From the NCBI RefSeq assembly GCF_011039075.1, contig NZ_JAAKEG010000006.1:1-64000 (forward strand): 64,000 bases of DNA. Reading direction: 5' to 3'. Numbering within the stretch: the stretch's first letter is position 1; each line of letters begins with the position of its first letter. Below the pieces are notes generated by a model. That model was given only the letters and a program-made list of their open reading frames with translations. It was not told the DNA's origin and searched no databases. Of this stretch, positions 35,582-44,839 are shown in pieces. Both the position numbers and the translations under genes were made by a program. Source of the DNA: Adlercreutzia sp. ZJ304 (GTDB lineage: Bacteria; Actinomycetota; Coriobacteriia; Coriobacteriales; Eggerthellaceae).

Positions 35582-35809
35582 TTATCCTTCCTTGCCAGTT
35601 TCTTCATCATCGTTTTCGTTCTCGTCGTCTAAAAATGCCCATTCGTCATCTTGTTCAGCTTCATAATTGCGAAAACGCTTGCGGGTTTTAATCTCAAATA
35701 TAAAACAACAAATTATGCTAATAATTAACCCAGCACCAACCATCACGCCTATACCGGGAATAGTCTCGAATAGAAAATGGTATATCTCTCCGATGTCAAT
35801 ATTTTCCAT
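35582..35809 (-). CDS. Small membrane protein with acidic tail
   Basis: This 75-residue protein has one central hydrophobic helix (GIGVMVGAGLIISIICCFIF) and a very acidic C-terminal tail (DDEWAFLDDENENDDEE). GAAGGG lies upstream of the ATG. I recognise no family. It is 22 bases from its upstream neighbour and 12 bases from the pyridoxamine kinase gene, so it is in the same operon. Confidence 0.6.
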   Translation of the reverse strand: MENIDIGEIYHFLFETIPGIGVMVGAGLIISIICCFIFEIKTRKRFRNYEAEQDDEWAFLDDENENDDEETGKEG

Positions 35810-35830
35810 AAGAACCCTTCGAAACGACTA

Positions 35831-36478
35831 TTAGCGCCTATGCGCATTGCCTGACGAACGACTACGATCTGCCTCTAAGCTTCTTGTATGCTCTTGCACT
35901 ATGCTTTCAGCCCTACGGCGAACTTGGTCTTGCCTGCGCTCTTCGCGCCGCCGCCTAGTATCATGCTTAATTGATTGACGACCCTGCGGCGCTACAGGCG
36001 CGCTGCGCACGGGCGGATTTGCCTCGGACTCGCTAAGCGATACAGGCGCAGACGGTACAGTCTTCGCTGCACTATGAACTTCGTTAGTAGAAGGCTTTGC
36101 CTCGCCATATGGAATTACCGGCTGACGCTTTAAGCGGCGCGATTTGGTTTCACGGCTTTCATTTGTTCGCGCCGCAGCAGATTGCTTAGAGGGGCTCACC
36201 CGAGATGCAGGCTTTGCAGCTTTCGCCTGCGTCAAATTCGCCGAGCTTATTGGCTCGTCTTCACCTGAATTAATAGGAATCATGTCGCGCTTCGACATGT
36301 GCGAAAGATAGTCTTCCACATGCGCTAGGCGCTGCTCCATTATCTCCGCTTTTGCGCGTTCTTTGCTGGCGCGAACGCTAATAACTACCAACCAAATAGC
36401 CAAGATTACAATAAGAACCGCCAGAATTCCTACCCCGGCTAGGATAAAAACATTCTGAGACGACAAAAGGTTCGACAA
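35831..36478 (-). CDS. Membrane-anchored basic protein of unknown function
   Basis: This 215-residue protein begins with one membrane helix (VFILAGVGILAVLIVILAIWLVVISV) followed by a short coiled-coil-like part (KERAKAEIMEQRLAHVEDYLSHM). A long, disordered, Arg/Ser/Pro-rich tail (TRRRREERRQDQVRRRAES) completes it. The start is a TTG with AGGA six bases upstream. It follows the histidine kinase gene by 57 bases. No function is apparent. Confidence 0.6.
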   Translation of the reverse strand: MSNLLSSQNVFILAGVGILAVLIVILAIWLVVISVRASKERAKAEIMEQRLAHVEDYLSHMSKRDMIPINSGEDEPISSANLTQAKAAKPASRVSPSKQSAAARTNESRETKSRRLKRQPVIPYGEAKPSTNEVHSAAKTVPSAPVSLSESEANPPVRSAPVAPQGRQSIKHDTRRRREERRQDQVRRRAESIVQEHTRSLEADRSRSSGNAHRR

Positions 36479-36535
36479 GAGAAATCCTAACTTCGCTTTG
36501 CGGTCAAAAATTTCGCGCTGCTACTCGTTTTTTGA

Positions 36536-37903
36536 TTATACATTTTGTAGGCAGTCTGGGAGACGCAAAGTTATTGTTGTGCCGCATCCGGGCTGACTTT
36601 CAACCGTCATATTAGCATTTGAACCAAAGAAGCCACGAAGCCGGTCGTGCACATTCTTTGCAGCAATCCCAAGACCGGTTTGCGATTCGGGATGCATTAT
36701 GCGAGCACGCTCGTTTTCAGTCATGCCTGTGCCGTCGTCAGCCACAACCAGCAATACATCTGAACCCTCGACGCATACACGCAGCGTCACCGTAAGTTTT
36801 CCCTCGGCAGGCATTGCGTGCTTCACCGCATTTTCCACTAGAGGCTGCAGCAAAAACGGCGGCACCATTATGCTGCCCCCACGCGGAGAATTCAGAACCT
36901 CTGGAACCGACTGACTGCCAGATAAAACTCCAACATAATTTTCCGACTCTAGCACCATTTCCAGACGCTCTTCGCCAAAACGCGCCACCTCAAATGCAAA
37001 ATAGCGCGCAGTTTGTTGTATCTCGCGCTCTAACGGAATGCGATCTTGCGAATCTTCCAAAGTTGAACGATAGAACACAGCAAACTCGCGCAACAATGTG
37101 CGCGCTTTCATCGGATCGGTACGAATAAAAGACGCTATAGTATTTATTGTGTTGAACAGGAAATGCGGGTTTATTTGACTTTGCAGCATTTTTAGTTCCA
37201 TAGCAGTAGCCAGTTCGCGCTGCGTTTCCATTTCTACTGCCGCAATTTGCGTAGAAATTAATTTGCCAAAACCCTGCGCAATAGATTTCTGCGTTTCTGT
37301 AATTTTTTTCGCACTTCCAAAATAAAACTTCAAAGTTCCGCGAATTTCGCGCCCAGCAATAAGCGGCACCAAAATTGCCGCCTTTATATGTGTGGAAGTT
37401 TGCGGAAAACCAATCTCTTGCTCCGTGTACATTACGCGCGATTTACCATCGGCAATAGTGTCGTGCGTGGCTTGCGTGCGAATGCGCGCCCCAGCAGGGT
37501 TTTCTGCCTCTAAATAGCCAGCATAGCCCTGAATATTTTCGCGATCGGTTATAGCTACAGCTATAGCAGCAGTACTAGGCAACAGTAATTCGCAAATGCT
37601 CTGAGCGGCTTTGTCGGTCATGCCATCCTGCATTAAGTCGATCATCTGGCTGGACAGCTGCAACATAGATTCGGTTTGGCGGGCGCGCACGGAATCGGGG
37701 TCCATAACCATACGAACTATTACAACTACGCAAAGCGTAAATACGATGCCAGCCACAACCATAATAGACACCATATGGACCTTCGATATTGTTGCCCAGA
37801 CCATGGCGCATGCAGCCAAAATTGCAACAAGCACCGCTAACATTTCAATACCGCGTGCACTTGGCGTATACCAACGCTTACGTTTCCTATCTAGCGTTTC
37901 CAT
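36536..37903 (-). CDS. LytS/YehU-type sensor histidine kinase
   Basis: This 455-residue kinase has two N-terminal membrane helices (residues about 15-70), a GAF-like sensor domain (QMIDLMQDGMTDKAAQSICELLLPSTAAIAVAI onward), and a His_kinase domain with the phosphoacceptor in SQINPHFLFNTINTIASF. The ATPase domain has PPFLLQPLVENAVKHA and VADDGTGM. GAGAAGAGG precedes the ATG. It follows the TSUP gene by 14 bases. No LytTR response regulator gene is found in the window, so its partner is elsewhere. Confidence 0.9.
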   Translation of the reverse strand: METLDRKRKRWYTPSARGIEMLAVLVAILAACAMVWATISKVHMVSIMVVAGIVFTLCVVVIVRMVMDPDSVRARQTESMLQLSSQMIDLMQDGMTDKAAQSICELLLPSTAAIAVAITDRENIQGYAGYLEAENPAGARIRTQATHDTIADGKSRVMYTEQEIGFPQTSTHIKAAILVPLIAGREIRGTLKFYFGSAKKITETQKSIAQGFGKLISTQIAAVEMETQRELATAMELKMLQSQINPHFLFNTINTIASFIRTDPMKARTLLREFAVFYRSTLEDSQDRIPLEREIQQTARYFAFEVARFGEERLEMVLESENYVGVLSGSQSVPEVLNSPRGGSIMVPPFLLQPLVENAVKHAMPAEGKLTVTLRVCVEGSDVLLVVADDGTGMTENERARIMHPESQTGLGIAAKNVHDRLRGFFGSNANMTVESQPGCGTTITLRLPDCLQNV

Positions 37904-37917
37904 TCAAACCTCTTCTC

Positions 37918-38817
37918 CTACAATGCGTACAGCTGATCCACCAATAACAAAATAGCAGCCACCATAAGAAAGCCACTAAAAAGAAAACGTAGCGCACGTT
38001 CGTGAATGCGATTGATTAAACGGGCACCAATAAAAGCGCCCGGCACAGTGCCAAGAGACACAAGGATTCCCGCTATCCAATTCACATTTCCATAAAACCC
38101 TTGCATTATTACGCCGGGAATAGGCAAGATCATAACTGCCAGAAGCGATGTTCCCGAAGTAAGGCGCATCGGCAGCTTCAGCAGCTGCATCAGCATGGGA
38201 ACCATTAGAAAACCGCCGCCTATGCCCACATAGCCAGAAGCCACACCAGCCACAATACCTATGCACACACCTATTGCCATTTCGCGCGCCGATATTGCAG
38301 GGTCGGCAGTAGATTCATCTGCGGCAGATTCAGCGGCAGCAGATTCGCTAGCAGATTCATCCGCAGCAGATTCATCCGCAGCAGATTCGCTATCAGAAGG
38401 TGCAGAAATTTTAGCGTCTATTTGCCCCGCCTTAGCAGGCTTCATCTTCCAAGCCTTCTGAAACATCGTTATAGCCGAATACGCTATAACCAAAGTTGCC
38501 GCCACCATAATTGCCCAATCGGGCGATATAGCACCAAGCCATACTCCAAGCGGTGAAGTTGCCGCGCCGCCCAGCCCTAGCGCCAATCCTAACTTAGGCA
38601 CGCACGTTTTATTGCGTATATGAGTAATGCTGCCCGAAATTGCCGTAAGAACTACGGCAAATAACGATGTAGCTGCACACATCGCTGGTGCCATGCCGAA
38701 CCCCAGCTTAAAAACAGGGATCATTATGGTGCCACCACCTATGCCTAGCATGCCCGAAAGCACACCGATAACAAGCCCAACAATAAGCGAAGCTAGTATG
38801 GAAACGGCAGAAATCAT
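37918..38817 (-). CDS. TauE/SafE (TSUP) family permease
   Basis: This 299-residue membrane protein has two repeats of the TSUP motif, LSGMLGIGGGTIMIPVF near residue 20 and SGYVGIGGGFLMVPML near residue 190. Its roughly eight helices are split by a cytoplasmic acidic loop of repeated Ala-Asp-Glu-Ser units (about residues 145-175). Family members export sulfite, sulfonates or other anions. The loop is encoded by short imperfect repeats and is unusual. The gene appears co-transcribed with the downstream kinase. Confidence 0.88.
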   Translation of the reverse strand: MISAVSILASLIVGLVIGVLSGMLGIGGGTIMIPVFKLGFGMAPAMCAATSLFAVVLTAISGSITHIRNKTCVPKLGLALGLGGAATSPLGVWLGAISPDWAIMVAATLVIAYSAITMFQKAWKMKPAKAGQIDAKISAPSDSESAADESAADESASESAAAESAADESTADPAISAREMAIGVCIGIVAGVASGYVGIGGGFLMVPMLMQLLKLPMRLTSGTSLLAVMILPIPGVIMQGFYGNVNWIAGILVSLGTVPGAFIGARLINRIHERALRFLFSGFLMVAAILLLVDQLYAL

Positions 38818-38850
38818 CCTAAGCTAATATTCTCACTATCAATGTTTACA

Positions 38851-40122
38851 CTATTCCGCTATATCTAGCCGAATTTCACTGGTTAGTCCCGCATCTATCG
38901 GATGTGCTTCGGAAAGCCCGTGCTCTAAACTAGAATTCACCACAGCCGATGTAAGCGTTCGGTCAGAATCTAGCGCACTTATAATGTCGGACCAAATGTA
39001 TTGGAATTCAAAATACTTGGTGCAATTTTCCTGCGCATAACGTGTAGCTTCGCCTGCCGCCACACGCGCAGCTGCCCTGTAAGCCTTTTTATCAGGTCGT
39101 CCAAAACTTCTTAAAATTGCAGTTAGGCGAATGCGCCTGCGCAATCCGTTTTCAAGAAACGGACCCGGATAAGGCAAAAGCGACTGCGCTGTTATTTTTT
39201 GTAGGTCAATAAGCGAATTGCTGTATTCCATTTTGTCGTGCTCGTACATCCAGCGGAAAATATCTTGCCGGAAGCGATTACCTTCGCTTTTGCCCGAAGG
39301 CGGCAAATGGCGAACTTGCCACTGATTGTCAAACCATATATCGCTACCGTACATGCGAAGGTTTAGCATGTAGTCCAGATCTTCGCCACGCGGAATCCAC
39401 GGATCGAAGGAAAGCCGCTTGAAAGCCTCCTTATGTATAGCCAAACAGCCACCGCACACATGGTTACTGCGGCTAATGCGCGGTCCTTGCATGGCGCTAC
39501 GAATCCATTGGTTAAAAACCCTGCCTTGTTGCCAGAAGCGGTTGTACCACTTATCTTCCCACTTCGACAAAAAACTTCCCTGATCGTTTAAGTAATAGCC
39601 CGTCTTCGCCAGAATAGGAATGCCCTTTTTTGTAAGCTTACCCAAGCCATACATTGCCTTTTTCAAGAAAGCCGGATCGTCAATTATTTCATCATCGTCA
39701 ACAAAAACGACAGCATCAAAACCAAGCACATCAGCCAGCACAAGACCGAAATTGCGTATTGCGCCATAACCGCGCAAACCCACTTGCGTTGTTACGCCAT
39801 CTATTCCCAGCTGATCCATCCGCTGCCTAACAAGCCCCAGTTCAACCGAACCGGCAACAACCACACTTAACTGCGGGTACTGCGCTACCGTATTGTGAAC
39901 TTTCTTCACTGCATCGGCTTCAATATTGTGGTCTGCTGCCACCAGCACTATAACCACGCCTAAATCTTCCACATTTTGCAACGACTCTAAGCAGCGCCCC
40001 AATTCACCGGGCTCGTTTATATCGGTGGTATGGTCGTAGTTAGCCACAACGCCTTTCACTTCACCGCGCCGCCGGCTTGATGTTATAAAAGTTGGCACAA
40101 TAACTACAGGATTCAGTTTCAT
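38851..40122 (-). CDS. Glycosyltransferase family 2-like protein
   Basis: This 423-residue protein begins with PVVIVPTF and has a GT-A fold: a nucleotide-binding region, AVVFVDDDEIIDDPAFL with the metal-binding DxD-like acidic motif, then CGGCLAIHKEAFKRL and PRGEDLDYMLNLRMYG. No membrane helix is seen. GAGGAAAG precedes the ATG at 40122. The sugar and acceptor are unknown. Confidence 0.82.
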   Translation of the reverse strand: MKLNPVVIVPTFITSSRRRGEVKGVVANYDHTTDINEPGELGRCLESLQNVEDLGVVIVLVAADHNIEADAVKKVHNTVAQYPQLSVVVAGSVELGLVRQRMDQLGIDGVTTQVGLRGYGAIRNFGLVLADVLGFDAVVFVDDDEIIDDPAFLKKAMYGLGKLTKKGIPILAKTGYYLNDQGSFLSKWEDKWYNRFWQQGRVFNQWIRSAMQGPRISRSNHVCGGCLAIHKEAFKRLSFDPWIPRGEDLDYMLNLRMYGSDIWFDNQWQVRHLPPSGKSEGNRFRQDIFRWMYEHDKMEYSNSLIDLQKITAQSLLPYPGPFLENGLRRRIRLTAILRSFGRPDKKAYRAAARVAAGEATRYAQENCTKYFEFQYIWSDIISALDSDRTLTSAVVNSSLEHGLSEAHPIDAGLTSEIRLDIAE

Positions 40123-40196
40123 ATACGCTTTCCTCTTGCATCGGATTGCAGAGTGCACATGTCAATTGTACTCCAGCAACGACAACACTACTGCAA

Positions 40197-40685
40197 CTAC
40201 TGCACCGCAGAAAATTTCTTGCGCAACGCTTGCTGCACGCATTCGGGTACGAACTGCGCCACATCTCCACCTAGCGATGCCATTTCGCGCACAATGGAAG
40301 ATGAAAGATACATAAATTCCGGCGGACTCATTATGAATATAGTTTCAAGTTCGTAGTAAAGCTGATTGTTTAGCGCATTCATCTGAAACTCGTACTCAAA
40401 GTCGGTTATAGCGCGCAAACCCTTTACGATAACCTTCGCATCGCGTTCACGCGCAAAATCGACCAGCAAATTCGAAAATGGCTCTACCTTAACATTGGGA
40501 AGATGACTAGTGGCTTCGCGTACCAGCCGCGTGCGTTCTTCTAAACTGAACAGCGGGTGTTTTCCAGCAGATGCCGCTACCGCCACAATAACCTCATCCA
40601 TAAGCGATGATGCGCGCGTAATAATATCTAGGTGCCCATGGGTTATAGGATCGAACGTTCCCGGCGTTATTGCGCGACGAGTCAT
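40197..40685 (-). CDS. coaD: Pantetheine-phosphate adenylyltransferase
   Basis: CoaD transfers AMP from ATP to 4'-phosphopantetheine, the penultimate step of CoA synthesis. The 162-residue length is typical. Motifs are PGTFDPITHGHLDIITRA (HxGH-type), VIVKGLRAITDFEYE and LSSSIVREMASLGGDV. GGAAAGG precedes the ATG. It is divergent from hypC. Confidence 0.96.
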   Translation of the reverse strand: MTRRAITPGTFDPITHGHLDIITRASSLMDEVIVAVAASAGKHPLFSLEERTRLVREATSHLPNVKVEPFSNLLVDFARERDAKVIVKGLRAITDFEYEFQMNALNNQLYYELETIFIMSPPEFMYLSSSIVREMASLGGDVAQFVPECVQQALRKKFSAVQ

Positions 40686-40788
40686 TTAACTTCCTTTCCG
40701 ACTTATGCCGATTTATAAGCGTAGTCATTCTACCAATTCGGCGATTGAGGCTATCATGTATTAAACAATGAATGCAGGAGGATAGCGT

Positions 40789-41148
40789 ATGTGTCTTGCA
40801 ATACCGGCAAAAGTTACACGGCTAGATGCAGATAGGTTAGCCGAAGTTGACATACTTGGAGTGCAGCGCCAAATATCGCTCGATCTAACCCCGCAAGCCA
40901 ATGTGGGAGACTACGTGCTTGTACACGCAGGTTTTGCGATAGAAGTTGTAGACGAGCAATTTGCACAAGAAACAATAGATTTAATTCGCGAATTCCCAGA
41001 ATTGGCAGCTGAAGATTTAAGCGCGGAAGCATCTGGCGGCATTGGCATTAGCAATGAAGACAACAGCACCGGCACCGTTGTGCACGGCGCAAGTTTGGCT
41101 ATGGAATTTGCAGCAGAATTCGGCGATGTTCCCAAACGTGGTGAATAA
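40789..41148 (+). CDS. hypC: Hydrogenase maturation chaperone HypC
   Basis: HypC carries the Fe(CN)2CO unit during [NiFe]-hydrogenase assembly. The N terminus MCLAIPAKV has the essential Cys2, and VGDYVLVHAGFAIEVVDEQFAQET is the standard barrel part. At 119 residues it is 30-40 longer than usual, with a Ser/Gly/Glu-rich extension that has no known role. GCAGGAGG precedes the ATG. HypD follows after one base. Confidence 0.93.
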   Translation: MCLAIPAKVTRLDADRLAEVDILGVQRQISLDLTPQANVGDYVLVHAGFAIEVVDEQFAQETIDLIREFPELAAEDLSAEASGGIGISNEDNSTGTVVHGASLAMEFAAEFGDVPKRGE

Positions 41149-41149
41149 C

Positions 41150-42244
41150 ATGGACGATATGCAAACCGAACTAGCAGCATTCAAAGACCCGCAACTTGCA
41201 CACGGGCTAATTGATGCCATTCGCGAACTAGCGCCAAAAAGCGGCGCAACACTAATGGAAGTGTGCGGCACACACACGGTTTCAATTGCGCGCAATGGCA
41301 TACGCAATTTGTTGCCAGACGGGGTGAAATTGTCATCTGGTCCGGGATGTCCCGTATGCGTTACGTCAAACCACGATATAGACAAGGTAATAGCGCTGAC
41401 GCGCGTACCGGGTGCAATAATAGCCACCTTCGGCGACATGACGCGCGTGCCGGGCTCTACAAGCAGCCTTTTAGCCGAACAAGCCGCCGGGCGCGATGTG
41501 CGTATAGTGTATTCCCCGCTTGATGCGCTGCGTCTAGCGCAAGAAAACCCAACTTCGCAAGTAATTTTTGTAGGCGTGGGGTTTGAAACCACAACACCGC
41601 TAACCGCCATGGCAATAAAGCGCGCAAAGGCTATGGGGCTTCATAACTTTACCGTGTACGGCGCACATAAAAATATGCCCGGAGCGCTAGAAGCCATAGT
41701 TGCCGACCCTCAGCTGCACATAGATGCCCTTATTTTGCCGGGACACGTTAGCACCATAATCGGCGCTGAACCGTACAAGTTTTTGGCGCAAAAATATGGA
41801 ATACCGGGGGTTATAACCGGGTTTGAGCCAAATGACATTCTGCAGGGTATAGCTATGATTGTGCGGCAGCTGTACGAAGGGCGATCTGACATAGAAATAG
41901 CTTATGCGCGCGGCGTAATGTCTGAAGGAAATACGGTGGCGCTGGCAGCCATAGATGAAGTGTTTGAAACATGTACCGCAACATGGCGCGGATTAGGACC
42001 GATAGATGGCAGCGGCTATAAACTTCGCGACGAATTTGCGGAATTTGATGCTATGCAGCGCTTCCAGCCTGAAGTAGAGCCTACCGTAGAACATGCCGGA
42101 TGCCGCTGCGGAGACGTGTTGCGTGCGCACATGCGCCCCGACGAATGCCCGCTGTTTCGCAAAGTGTGCACACCGGAAAACCCCATTGGTCCATGCATGG
42201 TTAGTAGCGAAGGAAGCTGTGCTGCGTACTATAGATATTACTAG
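41150..42244 (+). CDS. hypD: Hydrogenase maturation protein HypD
   Basis: HypD is the [4Fe-4S] scaffold on which the Fe(CN)2CO cofactor is built with HypC. The 364-residue protein has the conserved MEVCGTHTV, GPGCPVCVT, GFETTTPLTA and FEPNDIL, plus the cluster-binding Cys set in GCRCGDVLRAHMRPDECPLF and EGSCAAYYRY. The frame is open from 41042, but the ATG one base after the hypC stop is the natural start. Confidence 0.96.
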   Translation: MDDMQTELAAFKDPQLAHGLIDAIRELAPKSGATLMEVCGTHTVSIARNGIRNLLPDGVKLSSGPGCPVCVTSNHDIDKVIALTRVPGAIIATFGDMTRVPGSTSSLLAEQAAGRDVRIVYSPLDALRLAQENPTSQVIFVGVGFETTTPLTAMAIKRAKAMGLHNFTVYGAHKNMPGALEAIVADPQLHIDALILPGHVSTIIGAEPYKFLAQKYGIPGVITGFEPNDILQGIAMIVRQLYEGRSDIEIAYARGVMSEGNTVALAAIDEVFETCTATWRGLGPIDGSGYKLRDEFAEFDAMQRFQPEVEPTVEHAGCRCGDVLRAHMRPDECPLFRKVCTPENPIGPCMVSSEGSCAAYYRYY

Positions 42245-42247
42245 TTG

Positions 42248-42297
42248 TTAGTGCGAATGAAATACGTCGCCTCATTCTGGCGCTTCATTCGCACTAG
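42248..42297. terminator. Bidirectional terminator hairpin between hypD and hypF
   Basis: AGTGCGAATGAA (42250-42261) pairs perfectly with TTCATTCGCACT (42284-42295), extended by a T-A and a wobble pair. The genes on either side converge on it. Confidence 0.75.
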
Positions 42298-42310
42298 GCT
42301 AATACATTTG

Positions 42311-44839
42311 CTAACTCTTGCTTGCCACTATAGCCTGTCCAAGAGATATACAACCATCGTTTGGCGGTAAATCGCGATTGATTGCAACCGTAAAACCTTC
42401 ACGCTGTATTGCCGCCAACGAATGCTCTATCAGATAGCGATTCATAAATACGCCACCCGATAACACCACAGTTTGTATGTCATAAGTAGCTGCTACAAGT
42501 TGCGCAACAGTTACAACCGCATCAACAATCGCATCATGAAAACGCCGCGCAATTATAGACACAGCAACGCCTGCGGCAAAGTCGTCCAATAAGGCGCGAA
42601 TGGCGGGTTCGGCATCTAGCAAAACTACAGATGTGTCTTGGGCTGTACTTTGTGCTGTAGCTGTATTTTTAACAACTGCAATTTCATAAGCAGCGTTATC
42701 GGAATTTTCAGAGGTGGTGAAGTTTATTGCCGCCTCTAACATTATGGCTGGCTCACCTTCATAGGTAGGCTCGGTGCAAATTCCCAAAAGCGCACTTACA
42801 GCATCGAACAGACGACCGACCGACGATGTATAGGGCGTATTCAGCCCGTTTTCTATCATGGTTTCGCATACTTTTGCCTGTTCGGCGCCAAGCGCTTGAA
42901 GCGCAAATTGCGCCCCGGGGTGTTCCAGCAAATCAAATTCCCACAAAATACCGTATGCCATGCGCAGCGGATGCTTTACGCATGCCTGACCTCCGGGCAT
43001 AGGCACATATGCAAAATTGGCGAATCGCTCAAATGCACTCAAATTTGACAACAACACTTCGCCGCCCCAAATGGCACCATCAGGTCCGTACCCGGTGCCG
43101 TCAAACGCAATTCCGCACACCGCATCCGACAAACCGTTTTCCGCCATAGCCGCTACTATGTGCGCATGGTGGTGCTGCACAAGCGTTAACGGTAAATCGC
43201 ATTTTTCGGATTGCTCATGCGCCCATTTGGAAGTGATATATTCAGGATGCATATCGCATGCTAGCGCAGTTGCGGCAAGATCGAATAGCTTTTCATAGCG
43301 CGCCTTTGCTTGCAGCCATGCATCAAAAGTTTCCGCATTTTCCACATCGCCTATATGCTGCGACACGAATGCATCTGCACCGCGCACGAATGTGAACGTG
43401 TTTTTCTGCTCTGGTCCTGTGGCGAAAATTACCGAGTCGTCTTCGCGCGACGCTTGCGAAGGCGGCAGCGAAATAGGCATAGGAGCAAATCCGCGCGCTC
43501 GACGCACGAACTGTATAGCATCGGAATCGCCAGTATTTATGACGCGAACAACAGAATCGTCGAATCGCGATAAAATTTCGCGATTATTGCCAAGAAACGC
43601 ATCGGCTATACCTGCAAGTTTTTCGTAGGCTTCTTCATCATTTATTACTATTGGTTCGTCATGCAGATTCCCGCTAGTCATAACCAACATGGGAACACTG
43701 GTGCCCTGCCCGCTGCGCTGCGCGCCTTTTGCTCTCAAACGCGAATAAGCTGCACAAAAATCATTCAGAAGAATATGCTGCACAGGCGTATAAGGCAGCA
43801 TAACCCCTAATTCAGGCAAACCATCAGCTATGCCCTTAGGAGTTTTTATGCCGGGCAACTTGCGCAACAGCACTATTGGGCGTTGACTACCTTCAAGAAG
43901 TTTTCGTTCGGAGTCGTTCACTTGGCAAATTGCACGCACATCGTCTAGACGACTGCACATAACCGCAAATGCTTTGGCGGGACGCCGCTTGCGCCGACGC
44001 AATTCAGCAACAGCCTGCGCGTTATTTGCATCACACACCAAGTGAAAACCGCCCAAACCCTTTACAGCTAGTATTTTGCCGTCGCAGAGCATATCAACCG
44101 CTGCCGCAAACACCGCATCTGATGACCCAGAGGGGCGAAGTGAAGGCTGCGAAGCTTCTGAACGTAGCACTTCTGGGTTATCAGAGCCGAAAGAGTGAAG
44201 TGAGGGCTGCGCAACTTCTGAACGTAGCCCTTCCGCATCGCCAGAATCGGACAAGGGCACATACCATGAAACGCAAGGACCGCAATCAAAGCACGCATCA
44301 GGCTGCGCGTGAAAGCGACGATCAACCGGGTTGGCATATTCCGCAGCGCATTCATCGCACATTTTAAATTCACGCATGCTAGTAGACGCACGATCGTATG
44401 GAAGCGAGTCTATGATAGTGAAGCGCGGACCGCAATTCGTACAATTTATAAACGGATAACGAAAACGCCTATCTTCCGGATCAAACAATTCACGTTCGCA
44501 ATCGGCACAAGTAGCTAAATCGGGAGACACAAGTGTGCGCTCCCCTTCCGCAGACGCATCCGACGTGCGAATTTCAAACGAATTGTAACCCTCTATTGGA
44601 ACCTCGTGCATTTCTATTTCAGTTATTTGCGCGGCAGCGGGCGCGCTATCTGAAATAGCCAGCACAAATTCATCCACCAGCTTTTCTTCGCCCTCGGCGT
44701 GTATATGCACACCATCAGCGCTGTTCAGCACCCATCCATTCACAAGATAGCGCTTTGCCAACCTATAAACAAAGGGGCGAAAACCCACCCCTTGCACTAT
44801 GCCTTTTACCCATATATCAAGCGCACTAAGCAAGCACAT
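42311..44839 (-). CDS. hypF: Carbamoyltransferase HypF with in-frame repeat insert
   Basis: HypF makes the cyanide ligand precursor for [NiFe]-hydrogenases from carbamoyl phosphate. Domains in order are acylphosphatase (KGIVQGVGFRPFVYRLA, residues 8-95), two zinc fingers (CADCEREL, CTNCGPRF, CDECAAEY, CFDCGPC), YrdC-like (KGLGGFHLVCDA onward) and Kae1-like with QHHHAHIVAAMAE and FDGTGYGPDG. At about residues 203-241, between the second zinc finger and the YrdC domain, lies an extra stretch with two LRSE-xxQPSL units, matching repeats in the P-type ATPase. The ATG at 44839 follows GGAGG and overlaps the pgi stop by 14 bases. Confidence 0.95.
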   Translation of the reverse strand: MCLLSALDIWVKGIVQGVGFRPFVYRLAKRYLVNGWVLNSADGVHIHAEGEEKLVDEFVLAISDSAPAAAQITEIEMHEVPIEGYNSFEIRTSDASAEGERTLVSPDLATCADCERELFDPEDRRFRYPFINCTNCGPRFTIIDSLPYDRASTSMREFKMCDECAAEYANPVDRRFHAQPDACFDCGPCVSWYVPLSDSGDAEGLRSEVAQPSLHSFGSDNPEVLRSEASQPSLRPSGSSDAVFAAAVDMLCDGKILAVKGLGGFHLVCDANNAQAVAELRRRKRRPAKAFAVMCSRLDDVRAICQVNDSERKLLEGSQRPIVLLRKLPGIKTPKGIADGLPELGVMLPYTPVQHILLNDFCAAYSRLRAKGAQRSGQGTSVPMLVMTSGNLHDEPIVINDEEAYEKLAGIADAFLGNNREILSRFDDSVVRVINTGDSDAIQFVRRARGFAPMPISLPPSQASREDDSVIFATGPEQKNTFTFVRGADAFVSQHIGDVENAETFDAWLQAKARYEKLFDLAATALACDMHPEYITSKWAHEQSEKCDLPLTLVQHHHAHIVAAMAENGLSDAVCGIAFDGTGYGPDGAIWGGEVLLSNLSAFERFANFAYVPMPGGQACVKHPLRMAYGILWEFDLLEHPGAQFALQALGAEQAKVCETMIENGLNTPYTSSVGRLFDAVSALLGICTEPTYEGEPAIMLEAAINFTTSENSDNAAYEIAVVKNTATAQSTAQDTSVVLLDAEPAIRALLDDFAAGVAVSIIARRFHDAIVDAVVTVAQLVAATYDIQTVVLSGGVFMNRYLIEHSLAAIQREGFTVAINRDLPPNDGCISLGQAIVASKS
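44121..44235. repeat. Palindromic coding repeats inside hypF
   Basis: Two copies of the same core found in the P-type ATPase gene (AGTGA-GGCTGCG-n-A-CTTCTGAACGTAGC) lie 60 bp apart. The outer arms are GATGACCCAGA/TCTGGGTTATC (44121-44131 with 44172-44182, one non-Watson-Crick pair) and CGAAAGAG/CCCTTCCG (44188-44195 with 44228-44235; fully paired with G-U in the sense RNA). Both keep the hypF frame. Confidence 0.88.
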
